Part shown: positions 14,318 to 22,508 of the stretch, in pieces
Layout of the letters: each line of letters begins with the position of its first letter
How positions within the stretch are numbered: position 1 is the stretch's first letter
Assembly (NCBI GenBank): GCA_036394195.1
Contig: DASWFO010000232.1
Coordinates: 1-27,099 of the forward strand
Direction of reading: 5' to 3'
DNA length: 27,099 bases
Source of the DNA: DATJPD01 sp036394195
Lineage (GTDB): Bacteria; Pseudomonadota; Alphaproteobacteria; CACIAM-22H2
The notes under the pieces: generated by a model
Database searches by the model: none
What the model saw: the letters and a program-made list of their open reading frames with translations, nothing else
Told to the model about the DNA's origin: nothing
Translations under genes and position numbers: made by a program

Positions 14318-15622
14318 TCAGTATTGATTCGCGATCGGCAGGGTTTCGGCCGGGTAGAGCGTGATCACCTTGCAGCCTTTGTCGGTGACGACGATCTCCT
14401 CCTCGATCCGGGCGGCGGAGATGCCGTCCTTGGCGGGGCAATAGGTCTCGAGCGCGAACACCATGCCGGCCTTGATCTCCATCGGATCCTCCATGGAGTT
14501 GAGCCGGCTGATGATCGGCCGCTCGTGCAGGCCGAGGCCGAGACCGTGGCCGAACTCGAGGCCGAACGCCTCCATTTCGCTGGTGAAGCCGATCTTGTCC
14601 GCGGTCGGCCAGCAGGCCGCCACCTGGTCCGAGCGCACGCCCGGCCTGATCATCTCGATGGCCTTGTCGATCCACTCGCGGGCGCGCTTGTAGGCGTCCC
14701 GCTGATCCTCGGTCGCGCGGCCGACATTGAACGTCCGGTAGTAGCAGGTGCGGTAGCCCATATAGGACTGGATGATGTCGAAGAACGCCTGGTCGCCCGG
14801 CCGGATCAGGCGGTCGGTGAAGTTGTGCGGATGCGGCGAGCAGCGCTCGCCCGAGATCGCGTTGATCGCCTCGACGCAGTCGGAGCCCTGACTATAGAGG
14901 TCGTGGTTGGCGAGCGCTACGATCTGGCTCTCGCGAACCCCCGGCTTCAAGGCCTCGGCGATTTTCTGATAGGTGCCGTCGACCATCGCCGCCGACATGT
15001 TCAGCAGCATCAGCTCGTCGTGGCTCTTCATCTCGCGCGCATCCAGCATCATCTGCTGGCCGTCGCGGACCTCGATGCCCACGCGCTGGAGCTCGAACAG
15101 CATCGGCAGCTCGACCATGTCGACGCCGAGCGGCATGTTCGCGACACCCTCATGCTCAAGCAGCGACTTTAGCTCCTCGGCGGCGCGGCGGAACAGCCCG
15201 GCCCGCGGGTGGATCGCCCCGCGCAGGCCGAGCAGGCCGGCGCGGCAATGGTCGTCCTCCAGCCACGGCGCGTAGAGGCGGTGGTGTTTCGCCGCCGAGC
15301 CGAAATCCCACACATACGGATCGCCGGTGCCGGTCAAGAGGCAGTAGCGCGACAGCTTGTCGCGCGCCCACTCGCCGATCACCGTCGACGAGATGTAGCG
15401 GATGTTGTGCTGATCGAAGGTGAGGATGGCGCCCAAGCCGGATTTCGCCAGCGCCTGCCGGGTGCGGCCGAGACGATATCGATGCAGCCGGCGGAAATCG
15501 ACGCGCTCCTCGAAGTCGACCGCCATCTGGCCCAGCGCCATCAACGGCCGGTTCCAGTCGTGACGGGGATCCACGTCCTCCGGCTTCACGATGATCGGTT
15601 CGGGATGCTTGGTCTTGGCCAT
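14318..15622 (-). CDS. M24-fold (creatinase/aminopeptidase P-like) hydrolase with an altered metal ligand
   Basis: This is a 434-residue protein with the two-domain layout of the M24B family: an N-terminal creatinase-like domain (GAILTFDQHNIRYIS at about 64-78) and a C-terminal pita-bread domain. Metal-ligand positions read D282 (FFDIIQSYMGY), C293 (GYRTCYYRTF, where aspartate is usual), H359 (FGHGLGLGLHERP), E392 (ALETY) and E407 (ARIEEEIVVT). Four of the five ligands are kept. Relatives include Xaa-Pro peptidases, creatinase, ectoine hydrolase and the DMSP lyase DddP; with a Cys at the second Asp site a non-peptidase role is quite possible. The ATG at 15622 (MAKTKHPEP) has GAGGA upstream. 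The frame is open to 15667, but that extension would overlap the operator at 15650. Probably LacI-regulated. Confidence 0.88.
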   Translation of the reverse strand: MAKTKHPEPIIVKPEDVDPRHDWNRPLMALGQMAVDFEERVDFRRLHRYRLGRTRQALAKSGLGAILTFDQHNIRYISSTVIGEWARDKLSRYCLLTGTGDPYVWDFGSAAKHHRLYAPWLEDDHCRAGLLGLRGAIHPRAGLFRRAAEELKSLLEHEGVANMPLGVDMVELPMLFELQRVGIEVRDGQQMMLDAREMKSHDELMLLNMSAAMVDGTYQKIAEALKPGVRESQIVALANHDLYSQGSDCVEAINAISGERCSPHPHNFTDRLIRPGDQAFFDIIQSYMGYRTCYYRTFNVGRATEDQRDAYKRAREWIDKAIEMIRPGVRSDQVAACWPTADKIGFTSEMEAFGLEFGHGLGLGLHERPIISRLNSMEDPMEIKAGMVFALETYCPAKDGISAARIEEEIVVTDKGCKVITLYPAETLPIANQY

Positions 15623-15649
15623 GGCGAGTCCTCTAGACGCTGTTTTGCC

Positions 15650-15663
15650 TGCAAACGATTGCA
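15650..15663. promoter_or_regulatory. LacI-type operator, copy 2 (M24 gene)
   Basis: TGCAAACGATTGCA is identical over all 14 bases to the operator at 13092 and begins 28 bases before the M24 start codon. A perfect TTGACA (-35) lies upstream on the minus strand at 15683-15678. A -10 at the usual 17-base spacing would fall at 15660-15655, inside the operator. The -10 itself is poor (AATCGT). The arrangement predicts repression by occlusion of the promoter. Confidence 0.82.
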
Positions 15664-15683
15664 GCACCGCGGCCGAGTGTCAA

Positions 15684-16769
15684 TCAGGCGCGGCCGAGAC
15701 GCTCGGCCATCCAATCCGCGGTCTGGCTCCGATAGCGGTAGGCGCGGTTGTTGACGACATGGCCGCCGTCGTCGACGAGCAACAGCTCCACCGGCCCCTT
15801 GGCCTCGGCCGCGAGGCGCTCGGCCTGCTGATAGGGAACCAGTCGATCGAGCTTGCCGGCCACGACAAACAGCGGACAGGTGATGTTCGACGCGGCGGCT
15901 TTCAGCGACAGCGTGGCGGCGTGGCGGCGCGCTTCGTCGGCCGTCCGGCAGTGACTGCGGACGCGGAACGCCTCGCGCGTGAGCTCCGGCAGCCCGTCCC
16001 AGCATTCGCCCCAATCATAGGGCCCGGACAGCGCGATGCAGGCCTTGATGCGCTTCTCGAACGCCGCGGCGCGCGGCGCGTAATAGCCGCCGAGACTGAC
16101 GCCCCACAGGCCGATCCGGTCCGGATCGATGTCCCGCCGTTGCACCGCCCAATCGACGACCGCCGCCACCGGGACTTCGTAGTCGCCGCGGATCGGCAAA
16201 TCGTACTCGGCCTCGCCCTGTCCCGGCCCGTCGAACGAGAGCGTCGCCAGGTCGCGGGCGAGGAACGTCTGTTCATAGGCGTCCATCTCCTCCTTGCAGG
16301 AGTCGAGCCCCATCGTCATCACGACCAGCGGCGCTCGCCTGGCAGACACGGGGCGACGCAGGATTCCGGCGAGGGTCCTTCCCAGATATGGAATCTCGAC
16401 GCGCTCGCCCGGGGGCTGCAGATACGGCAGCGCCAACCGCCGGCATTCGACCGCCTTCTGGTGCGCCGCGCGCATCTGTTCCACGTCGTTGACGAACAGG
16501 AACTTACCGAAATGGTAATAGAGGCCGGCGCGCGTAAAGTGCTCGCCGGCACTCAGGGCGCGGCCGGCCGCCAGGGCCTCCCGTGCCAGCGCCTCGTGCA
16601 CCGCCGCGCGCGCCGACCAGGTGCTGCACCAGTCATCCCAGTGTGCCAGACCGGCGACCACCTCTTCGAAGTCCGAGAGGTTGACGCCGTTAGCGACGAG
16701 GCGCGGCGCCCAATGAGCGACGGCCGCGCGGACGCGGGCGTCGCCGGGATTCGCCGGGTGATCATTCAT
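15684..16769 (-). CDS. Alpha/beta hydrolase resembling 2,6-dihydroxypseudooxynicotine hydrolase
   Basis: This is a 361-residue cytoplasmic hydrolase. An N-terminal helical part (about 1-120, including AGEHFTRAGLYYHFGKFLF) precedes an alpha/beta-hydrolase core. The visible catalytic triad is S225 in GVSLGGYY, D308 in AGKLDRLVP and H337 in DDGGHVVNN. The layout and the LSFDGPGQGEAE segment match the C-C bond hydrolase of nicotine degradation (DHPON hydrolase) and related FrsA-like enzymes. From memory, its triad numbers differ from these by a constant eight residues. Whether this copy cleaves a diketone C-C bond or an ester is unknown. It ends 20 nt before the operator at 15650, so it lies upstream of the M24 gene on the same strand and may read into it. 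No clear ribosome binding site precedes the ATG. Confidence 0.87.
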   Translation of the reverse strand: MNDHPANPGDARVRAAVAHWAPRLVANGVNLSDFEEVVAGLAHWDDWCSTWSARAAVHEALAREALAAGRALSAGEHFTRAGLYYHFGKFLFVNDVEQMRAAHQKAVECRRLALPYLQPPGERVEIPYLGRTLAGILRRPVSARRAPLVVMTMGLDSCKEEMDAYEQTFLARDLATLSFDGPGQGEAEYDLPIRGDYEVPVAAVVDWAVQRRDIDPDRIGLWGVSLGGYYAPRAAAFEKRIKACIALSGPYDWGECWDGLPELTREAFRVRSHCRTADEARRHAATLSLKAAASNITCPLFVVAGKLDRLVPYQQAERLAAEAKGPVELLLVDDGGHVVNNRAYRYRSQTADWMAERLGRA

Positions 16770-16855
16770 GGCGCAACGCTACAAAGATTGCGCGATGAAC
16801 GCAAATGACCGTGCTTGAGTTGAAGCCGCGATGCGGCCCGTGCGACACTGCCGGC

Positions 16856-17359
16856 ATGGTGAGAGTGGTTTTCGTAGCACTGGCGGTGCTCGCCGGCGCC
16901 TCGGCCGGGTGGGCGCAGTCGAGAAGCGGAATCGAGATCGACACCGCCTGGGCGCGCGCGACGCCGGGCAGCTCGAAGGACAGCGCCGCCTATCTTAGGA
17001 TCCGCAACACGGGGACGACCCCCGATCGGCTCCTGACGATAAGCACGCCCCTGGCCGGCACCGCCGAGCTGCACGAAACGAAGGTCGAGAACGGCGTCAT
17101 GAAAATGCGCCCGGTCGAGGCACTCGCCGTGGCACCTGGAGAGACCGTCGAGCTCAAGCCGGGCGGCGAGCACATCATGCTGACGGGATTGAAGCAGCCG
17201 CTGAAGCCGGGCGACAGCTTTCCGCTCACGCTCAAGTTCGAGAGCGCCGGCGACGTGGCGGTCACGGTCAAGGTGGAGCGCGCGGGGGCGATGAGCATGA
17301 CCCCACCTGCCGGCCAGATGGACCATGGGGCCATGGACCACGGCCGGATGGCTCACTGA
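16856..17359 (+). CDS. Periplasmic copper chaperone PCu(A)C (DUF461 family)
   Basis: This is a secreted copper(I) carrier that helps build the CuA centre of cytochrome c oxidase. From the ATG at 16856 it has 167 residues, with a signal peptide to about residue 20 (VALAVLAGASAGWAQ). The copper site is visible as H73, M82/M84 (ELHETKVENGVMKM), then H106 and M108 (GGEHIML), the family pattern. The C-terminal 25 residues are rich in Met and His (MSMTPPAGQMDHGAMDHG), a probable extra copper-binding tail. An upstream ATG at 16805 would put non-signal sequence in front and is less likely. The stop overlaps the start of the SCO gene (TGATG), so the two are translationally coupled. Confidence 0.92.
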   Translation: MVRVVFVALAVLAGASAGWAQSRSGIEIDTAWARATPGSSKDSAAYLRIRNTGTTPDRLLTISTPLAGTAELHETKVENGVMKMRPVEALAVAPGETVELKPGGEHIMLTGLKQPLKPGDSFPLTLKFESAGDVAVTVKVERAGAMSMTPPAGQMDHGAMDHGRMAH

Positions 17360-17976
17360 TGGCGCTGCTCCGCCGCTCCGTGGCCATCGTGTGGCTCTCC
17401 GCAGGTCTCGCCGTCGGTGCGCCGGCAGCGCTCGCCGATCCAACGCACCGGACCTTGGACGGCCCGCTCGCCTTCGTCGATGCCGACGGCCAGCCGGTCA
17501 GCACCGCCGATTTCGCCGGCACGTGGCTGCTGATCTATTTCGGCTATACGCATTGCGTCGACCAGTGTCCGACCGGACTTACCGTGCTTGCCGAGGCGAT
17601 CGACGAGCTCGGGCCGGCCGCCGAGCACGTGCAGCCGCTCTTCGTCACCGTCGACCCGGAACGCGACCTGGGTCCGCTGCTTCGCGAATTCACCGCCGCA
17701 TTCGACAAGCGCCTGATTGGCCTGGGCGGCACGCCCGACCAGATCGCGGCCGCGGCGGCCGTGCTGGGCGTCAAATACGAGAAGGTCCTGCTCGGCGGCG
17801 GCGACGACTACGTCGTCGACCACAGCGCCACGCTGTCGCTGGTCGATCCGACCGGCCGCCACGCCGAGACGTTCAGCATGGCCGAGCCGCACCAGGTGGC
17901 GGCGAAGCTGTTCGACGCCCTGGCGCGGTCGGGGACGTCGCTCAGCAACGTCAACAATCTCGGCGCATATAGATGA
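17359..17976 (+). CDS. SCO1/SenC-family copper/thiol protein
   Basis: This is a membrane-anchored or secreted thioredoxin-fold protein for assembly of the CuA site of cytochrome oxidase. It is 205 residues with a signal/anchor sequence at residues 7-27. The redox and copper site is C66-x3-C70 in YTHCVDQCPTGL (more usually CPDVC) with the distal histidine H155 in VVDHSATLSLVDP. Its start overlaps the stop of the PCuAC gene, and the two proteins are known partners in copper delivery. No oxidase subunit genes are nearby. Confidence 0.93.
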   Translation: MALLRRSVAIVWLSAGLAVGAPAALADPTHRTLDGPLAFVDADGQPVSTADFAGTWLLIYFGYTHCVDQCPTGLTVLAEAIDELGPAAEHVQPLFVTVDPERDLGPLLREFTAAFDKRLIGLGGTPDQIAAAAAVLGVKYEKVLLGGGDDYVVDHSATLSLVDPTGRHAETFSMAEPHQVAAKLFDALARSGTSLSNVNNLGAYR

Positions 17977-18013
17977 TGGCCGGCTCGCGTTACCGGTGCC
18001 CGGCAAGGTCCAG

Positions 18014-18147
18014 CGTCACCCCGGCCAAGCCCCAATCTTCTGCAAGGGGCGAAGCCCCTTGCAGACCCGGGCGAGAGCCGGGGTCCATAGCGCAGACGGC
18101 AAGATGACCCCGGGTCGCGCGGCATTCGCCGCTTGCCCGGGGTGACG
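18014..18147. repeat. Nested palindromic intergenic repeat between convergent SCO and LVIVD genes
   Basis: The outer arms CGTCACCCCGG (18014-18024) and CCGGGGTGACG (18137-18147) are perfectly complementary. Inside is a perfect 12-bp hairpin, TCTGCAAGGGGC and GCCCCTTGCAGA with a GAA loop (18039-18065), plus further partial dyads such as GAGCCGGGGTC with GACCCCGGGTC. The whole could fold into a cruciform or a branched RNA. It looks like a dispersed repeat of GC-rich alphaproteobacteria. It lies between two convergent genes and could end transcription from both sides. Confidence 0.75.
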
Positions 18148-18162
18148 ACAACGCGAGTGGTC

Positions 18163-19629
18163 CTACTCCGCCTTCGCCTCTTTCCGCGGGAAATTCGCGA
18201 TCTTCCGCGCCTCGCCGGTAACCTGCAGGATGTGCATCCCGGTGTTGGCGCGATCGACGGCGTAGATATAACCGCGGTCGTCGACCTCCAGATTGTTGGT
18301 CTGGATGGCAACCTTGCAGCGCTCCTCGCCGCTGTGGAGCTTGATGCAGCGCTTGTCGGTGTTCTTGGTGATCGACGGAATGTAGTGGCCGACCTCGCGC
18401 GGATGATAGGGGTCGCGCACGTCGACCGCGCGCACCCCGCCGTTGAAGTGGGTGAAGAACATCAGCCGCCCGTAATAGATCGGCGTCATGCTCTCGTTCG
18501 ACGAATGCGTGCCGAAGCGGCCGCCGCGATGGCAGAAGTCGCCCGGCTCCTCCTTGGCGCCGTAGGTCGCGACCGAGACCGGATGCTTCTCGACCGTGAC
18601 GTCGACGAACCACGCCATCTGCCGCGGCTCCAGGCATTCATTCAGGATCTGCTCGTTGGTGACGACGACGAAGTTGCGCACCCGCCCCAGCTTGTCGTCG
18701 GCGAACTCGGCGACCGGGACATTCAGCATCGGAAACGCCGTATGCGCGCCGTTGAATGACGACAGCTCCCACCGGCCGACCTCCGGATAGCGCAGGTTTG
18801 CGTCGGTCGGTTCCGTCGGGCCTTTCAGCAGTTTCTCGCGGTCGACGATCTGCATGACGCCCTCGGCGTTCGTGCCGTAGCCGAAATAGACGCGGTTTGC
18901 CGATGGCACCGAGATCATGCCGTGGAGCATCATCGGGGTCGGACCGCCGGCGCCGGGCTCCTGGCCGGCCAAGCCGAACTCGCGGATATGGACCGGATGC
19001 GCGGGATCGCTGAGGTCGAAGATCTGGGTCATGCGCGGCACCCGCCAGCCGGGCACGCCGGACACGAGATAGGCGATGCCGGTGTCGCATTCCCAAAAGC
19101 TCTTATGCGTGCCCTTGAGACCCTCGACCACGCGGGTGACCAGCTTCGGGCGCTCGGGTTCGGCGACGTTCCAGATCTCGTGCGCCTGGTTACCGAACAC
19201 CCGCAGCATGTACACGGCGCTGCGATCGCCCCTGGGGAGGCTCTTGCCGTCGCAGACGCGCACCATCTGCGCCCCGCCCCCCTCGTAGGTGCCCGGCTCG
19301 CCCGGGATGTGCGCCAGATATTTGGGATGGTGCGGGTCGGTGACGTCGACGATCGACGTGCCGTTGTCTTCGTTCTTGCCGGTCAGCGGGTTGAACGGCT
19401 GCTTGATGTCGTCGGTGCCGCCGTGGTGGCCGATATAGGCAATCCAGCGGCGGCCCTGCTGCTGGATGACCACCGAATAAGCGCTGCGCGCCTGGAGGTC
19501 GCTGTAGCCGACCAGCGACATGTTCTTGGAGTCCGGCGGATCGCCGACCTTGGGCGCGCTCTGCGCCATTGCGGCGCTCGCGAGCGCAAGACCGACCGTA
19601 GCGGTCAGACCCAAAACAACTGGCTTCAT
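18163..19629 (-). CDS. Secreted LVIVD-repeat / beta-propeller-like protein of unknown function
   Basis: The 488-residue protein begins MKPVVLGLTATVGLALASAAMAQ, a clear signal peptide, with GGGGGAGG upstream of the ATG at 19629; the frame is open to 19677, but the extension is unlikely. The mature protein shows repeated blade-like units of the type S-I-V-D-V-T-D-P-H-H-P-K-Y-L, for example at about residues 90-103, around IFDLSDPAHPVHIREF, and at VRAVDVRDPYHPREVGHY. This is the pattern of LVIVD-repeat proteins, which fold as beta-propellers. At least seven cysteines are present, including RCIKLHSGEERC, which suggests disulfides in the periplasm. No catalytic motif is recognised. It follows the permease pair on the same strand after 64 nt, so it might be co-transcribed. 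Its job is unknown. Confidence 0.8.
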   Translation of the reverse strand: MKPVVLGLTATVGLALASAAMAQSAPKVGDPPDSKNMSLVGYSDLQARSAYSVVIQQQGRRWIAYIGHHGGTDDIKQPFNPLTGKNEDNGTSIVDVTDPHHPKYLAHIPGEPGTYEGGGAQMVRVCDGKSLPRGDRSAVYMLRVFGNQAHEIWNVAEPERPKLVTRVVEGLKGTHKSFWECDTGIAYLVSGVPGWRVPRMTQIFDLSDPAHPVHIREFGLAGQEPGAGGPTPMMLHGMISVPSANRVYFGYGTNAEGVMQIVDREKLLKGPTEPTDANLRYPEVGRWELSSFNGAHTAFPMLNVPVAEFADDKLGRVRNFVVVTNEQILNECLEPRQMAWFVDVTVEKHPVSVATYGAKEEPGDFCHRGGRFGTHSSNESMTPIYYGRLMFFTHFNGGVRAVDVRDPYHPREVGHYIPSITKNTDKRCIKLHSGEERCKVAIQTNNLEVDDRGYIYAVDRANTGMHILQVTGEARKIANFPRKEAKAE

Positions 19630-19693
19630 GGTTTTCCTCCCCCGGAAATCGATGCTTGTTTGAGCCGATGCTAGCACAGCCTCGCGGGATCCG

Positions 19694-20500
19694 TCAGTTC
19701 CGCCCTTCGCGCCGGTACCACGGCAGAAAGCGGCGCATCGCCCAGTTCATCGCGGCCTCGATGCCGAGCCCGAACAAGGCGAGCAGCAGGACCGCCACGA
19801 ACGCCTCGTCGTGATGGAAGCTCCGCGAGTTGAACAGGATGTAGAAGCCGAGACCGTCGAGCGAAATGTAGAATTCGGCGACGATCGCGCCGATGAGGGC
19901 CCTGCCTGCGGCAATGCGCAGGCCGGCCAGAAGATACGGCAGGGCCGCGGGCACGGTGATGCCGAACCAGATGCCGAGCCAGTTGGCACGGTAGGATCTC
20001 GCGACTTCGAGATATTCCGGCGGAACGGCGCGCGCCCCGTCCGCCATGTTGAGAGCAATCGCAAAGAAGGCCGCGAAGACAATTGTCGCCATCCGCGCAT
20101 CGCCGGTGTAGCCGAACCACAGTGTCAGCAGCGGCAGCACCGCGACCATCGGCATCGCATTCAGCCCGTTGACGTAGACCGCGAACGCCCGGTCGACCGT
20201 GCGCATGCGACCCATTGCCAGCCCGACCACGGTGCCGATCACCACCGCCACGACCAGGCCCTGGGCCACCGCCCACAACGTGCTCCACGCCGCGGCGAGG
20301 AATTGCGGGCTGGACAGCACCGACGGGATGGCCATGACGATGCCGATGGGCTTGGCCACGTAAGGCGGGGCAAAGATCCCGACCAGGATCTGCCAAACCG
20401 CCGCGATCACCAGCCCGCCGGCGATCTTGATGCCGAGATTGCCGCCCGGGATGGCCCAGGCCCGGCGACGGATTGCCGGAAGCGCGACGGCGTCGCTCAT
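19694..20500 (-). CDS. ABC transporter permease, SsuC/TauC type (first of two)
   Basis: This is an integral membrane permease of the nitrate/sulfonate/taurine-type ABC importer family. From the ATG at 20500 it has 268 residues with about six hydrophobic segments and the EAA-loop motif EYLEVARSYRANWLGIWFGI-TVPAALPYLLAGLR, followed by GRALIGAIVAEF. The ATG overlaps the stop of the other permease (ATGA). The frame is open to 21193, but that extension is a shadow of the second permease. Its partners are probably the neighbouring permease, the ATPase at 23600 and the binding protein at 22509. Substrate unknown. Confidence 0.91.
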   Translation of the reverse strand: MSDAVALPAIRRRAWAIPGGNLGIKIAGGLVIAAVWQILVGIFAPPYVAKPIGIVMAIPSVLSSPQFLAAAWSTLWAVAQGLVVAVVIGTVVGLAMGRMRTVDRAFAVYVNGLNAMPMVAVLPLLTLWFGYTGDARMATIVFAAFFAIALNMADGARAVPPEYLEVARSYRANWLGIWFGITVPAALPYLLAGLRIAAGRALIGAIVAEFYISLDGLGFYILFNSRSFHHDEAFVAVLLLALFGLGIEAAMNWAMRRFLPWYRREGRN

Positions 20501-21261
20501 CGCGACAATCCCCGCCATGCGGCGAAGCGGTTTTCGACCGCCCGCCCGAGGCTCATCAACACCGTGCCGAAGATGGTGATCACGATGATCGCGGCCAGCA
20601 CGCCCGCGGTGTCGAAATCGCGCTCGTTCACGGTAATCAGCTTCCCGATGCCCGACGCGCTCAGGAAGAATTCGGCCGCCACCATGCCGACGAGACCACG
20701 GCCGATGCCCTGCCGGATACCGGTCAACGTGAATGGCAGGGTGAAGGGCAGCATCACGTCGCGCCACAGCCGCCATTCGCTGGAGCGATACGAGCGCGCC
20801 ACCTCGAGCAGTTCGGGCTTCACGCTGCGGGCACCCTCCATGGTGTTGTAAAGCACAGCGAATACCGAGAAGAGAAACACCACCACGACCTTGGGCGCGA
20901 AGCCGAAGCCCATGATCGAGAGGATGAACGGAATCAGCGCCGCCATCGGCATGCTGTTGAACATCATGATGTAGCTCTCGGTCGCGATGCGCAGCACCGT
21001 CACGCGCGCAAGCAGCAACCCAAGCGGCACGGCGACCGCCACCGCGAGCGCGAACCCGGTCACGAACAGCAGCAGCGACTGCGCGAGCGCGTCGACCAGT
21101 TCGCCGCTCGCGACCATGCCCCAAAGCCGCGACATGGTCGCGGTGAAGGTCGACAGGAAGGCGGCACTCGTCCGGCTGCCGGCGTATTGCCATAAAACCG
21201 CACCCGCGATCAGCGTGATCGCGGGTGGCAGCCAGTCAGACCAAAGTGAGGTGCGTTTCAC
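20497..21261 (-). CDS. ABC transporter permease, SsuC/TauC type (second of two)
   Basis: This permease is homologous to the gene it overlaps, with its own EAA loop (ELLEVARSYRSSEWRLWRDV, MLPFTLPFTLTGIRQGIGRG) and GLVGMVAAEFFLSASGIG. Two different permeases suggest a heterodimeric channel. The start is uncertain: I chose the GTG at 21261 (VKRTSLWSDWLPP), which puts a short cytoplasmic tail before the first membrane helix (254 residues). The first in-frame ATG, at 21474, would add an implausible Cys/Pro-rich extension through the intergenic region. No clear ribosome binding site is seen. It is divergent from the Bug gene at 21496; the 234-nt spacer holds no LacI-type operator. Confidence 0.88.
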   Translation of the reverse strand: MKRTSLWSDWLPPAITLIAGAVLWQYAGSRTSAAFLSTFTATMSRLWGMVASGELVDALAQSLLLFVTGFALAVAVAVPLGLLLARVTVLRIATESYIMMFNSMPMAALIPFILSIMGFGFAPKVVVVFLFSVFAVLYNTMEGARSVKPELLEVARSYRSSEWRLWRDVMLPFTLPFTLTGIRQGIGRGLVGMVAAEFFLSASGIGKLITVNERDFDTAGVLAAIIVITIFGTVLMSLGRAVENRFAAWRGLSR

Positions 21262-21495
21262 GTGCGTGTTCGCTGAGCCGGGGTTAGAGACGGGTGCATG
21301 GGTAACACATCTATCCGGGCCCGTGGGTCGCAGTCCAGGGCAGGCGGACAGGTGTGGGCTCGCCGTGGAGCCCGGACGGCGACGCGACCCGCCGATTGCT
21401 GTACACTCTGCGCCCTCAGCATCGCACACGAATAAGGAGCAGCCGACCCACGATCGTTCGGACATAAGTCGCAAAAAGACCCCAGGGAGGGAGCG

Positions 21496-22494
21496 ATGAA
21501 AAACAGCTTCCGCAACCGTACTTGCGTGCTTGCCGTCCTCCTCGCTGCGCTGGCCCCCTCGTTATTGGTCATGCGGGCGGCCAAAGCCGATGACTACCCT
21601 TCTCGCGCGGTGACGCTGATTGTCCCCTATACGCCGGGAGCGTCGACCGACCTGTTCGGTCGCACCGTGGCCGGCGGACTCGCCGAGGCCTTCAAGCAGC
21701 CGGTTCCGGTCGAGAACCGTCCGGGCGCGGCAACCGTGGTCGGCGCCAGTGCAGTCGCCACATCGCGGCCGGACGGCTACACGCTTCTGCTAGCGCCGGT
21801 CACCACATTCGCGCTCGTGCCCAATGTCTATAAGACGCTGTCATACGATCCGGTCAAGGATTTCGCGCCGGTGGCGATGGTTGGGTTCACCGATTTCGTG
21901 CTCGTGGTCAATCCGTCAATGGGCGCGACCACGCTGCACGAGCTGATCGCGTTCGCCAAGCAGCGTCCGCCGGGGACGCTGAGCTATGCCACCGGGGGAT
22001 TCGGCTCGCCGCATCATCTGATGATGGAATTGCTGCTCAGCATGACGGGGCTGAAGATGCAGCCGGTGGCCTATCGCGGCAGCGTGCCCGCGGCGACCGA
22101 CGTCATCGCCGGCCACCTGCCGCTGATGTTCGTGGACGTCCCGGCGGTCATCGGCTCGATCGAAGCCGGCAAATTGCGGGCGCTGGGAGTTGCCCCGGCC
22201 CAACGCTCCAAACGGCTCCCGGACATTCCGACGATCGCCGAAGCCGGCGTCCCCGGCTACGCCGCCCGGACGTGGTTCTCGGTGGTGGCGCCCGCCGGCA
22301 CGCCGCCGCCGGTGATCGACAAGCTCAACCGCACGATCGTGGCCTACCTGACCCGGCCGGAGATCGGGGCCAAGCTCGCCTCCATGGGCCTCGAGGCGCA
22401 GACCAGCACGCCGGACGAGCTGGCCCGGCTCATCCGATCCGAGCTGGCGAAATGGGAAGAGGTCGTGAAAGTGGCCGGGATCGAGCGGCAGTAG
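21496..22494 (+). CDS. Bug/TctC-family periplasmic solute-binding protein (second copy)
   Basis: This is a 332-residue secreted receptor of the TTT/Bug family. The signal peptide runs to about residue 32 (LLAALAPSLLVMRAAKA-D). Diagnostic parts are YPSRAVTLIVPYTPGASTDL, PVPVENRPGAATVVGASAVA, RPDGYTLLLAP and LSYATGGFGSPHHLMMELL. A strong ribosome binding site (GGGAGGGAG) precedes the ATG. It is only distantly similar to the Bug protein at 11100 and stands alone on the plus strand. It separates two permease genes from the binding protein and ATPase that would normally be beside them, and its stop is 14 nt from the convergent end of the NMT1-type binding protein. Ligand unknown; it may recognise another form of the same carboxylate or amide substrate. 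Confidence 0.92.
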   Translation: MKNSFRNRTCVLAVLLAALAPSLLVMRAAKADDYPSRAVTLIVPYTPGASTDLFGRTVAGGLAEAFKQPVPVENRPGAATVVGASAVATSRPDGYTLLLAPVTTFALVPNVYKTLSYDPVKDFAPVAMVGFTDFVLVVNPSMGATTLHELIAFAKQRPPGTLSYATGGFGSPHHLMMELLLSMTGLKMQPVAYRGSVPAATDVIAGHLPLMFVDVPAVIGSIEAGKLRALGVAPAQRSKRLPDIPTIAEAGVPGYAARTWFSVVAPAGTPPPVIDKLNRTIVAYLTRPEIGAKLASMGLEAQTSTPDELARLIRSELAKWEEVVKVAGIERQ

Positions 22495-22508
22495 GCGGCG
22501 GCGCCGAC

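Noticed and set aside
17990..18637. Minus-strand frame of 215 codons running through the 18.0-18.15 kb repeat
   Set aside because: It is a shadow of the LVIVD gene extended through a palindromic repeat; no motif and no start signal.
19982..20006. TTGGCACGGTAGGATCTCGC as another sigma-54 promoter
   Set aside because: GG and GC are 14, not 10, bases apart and the site lies inside a permease gene.
21396..21412. TACACT near 21402 as the -10 box of the second Bug gene
   Set aside because: No acceptable -35 hexamer is found at 16-18 bases upstream; the promoter in 21262-21495 remains unidentified.
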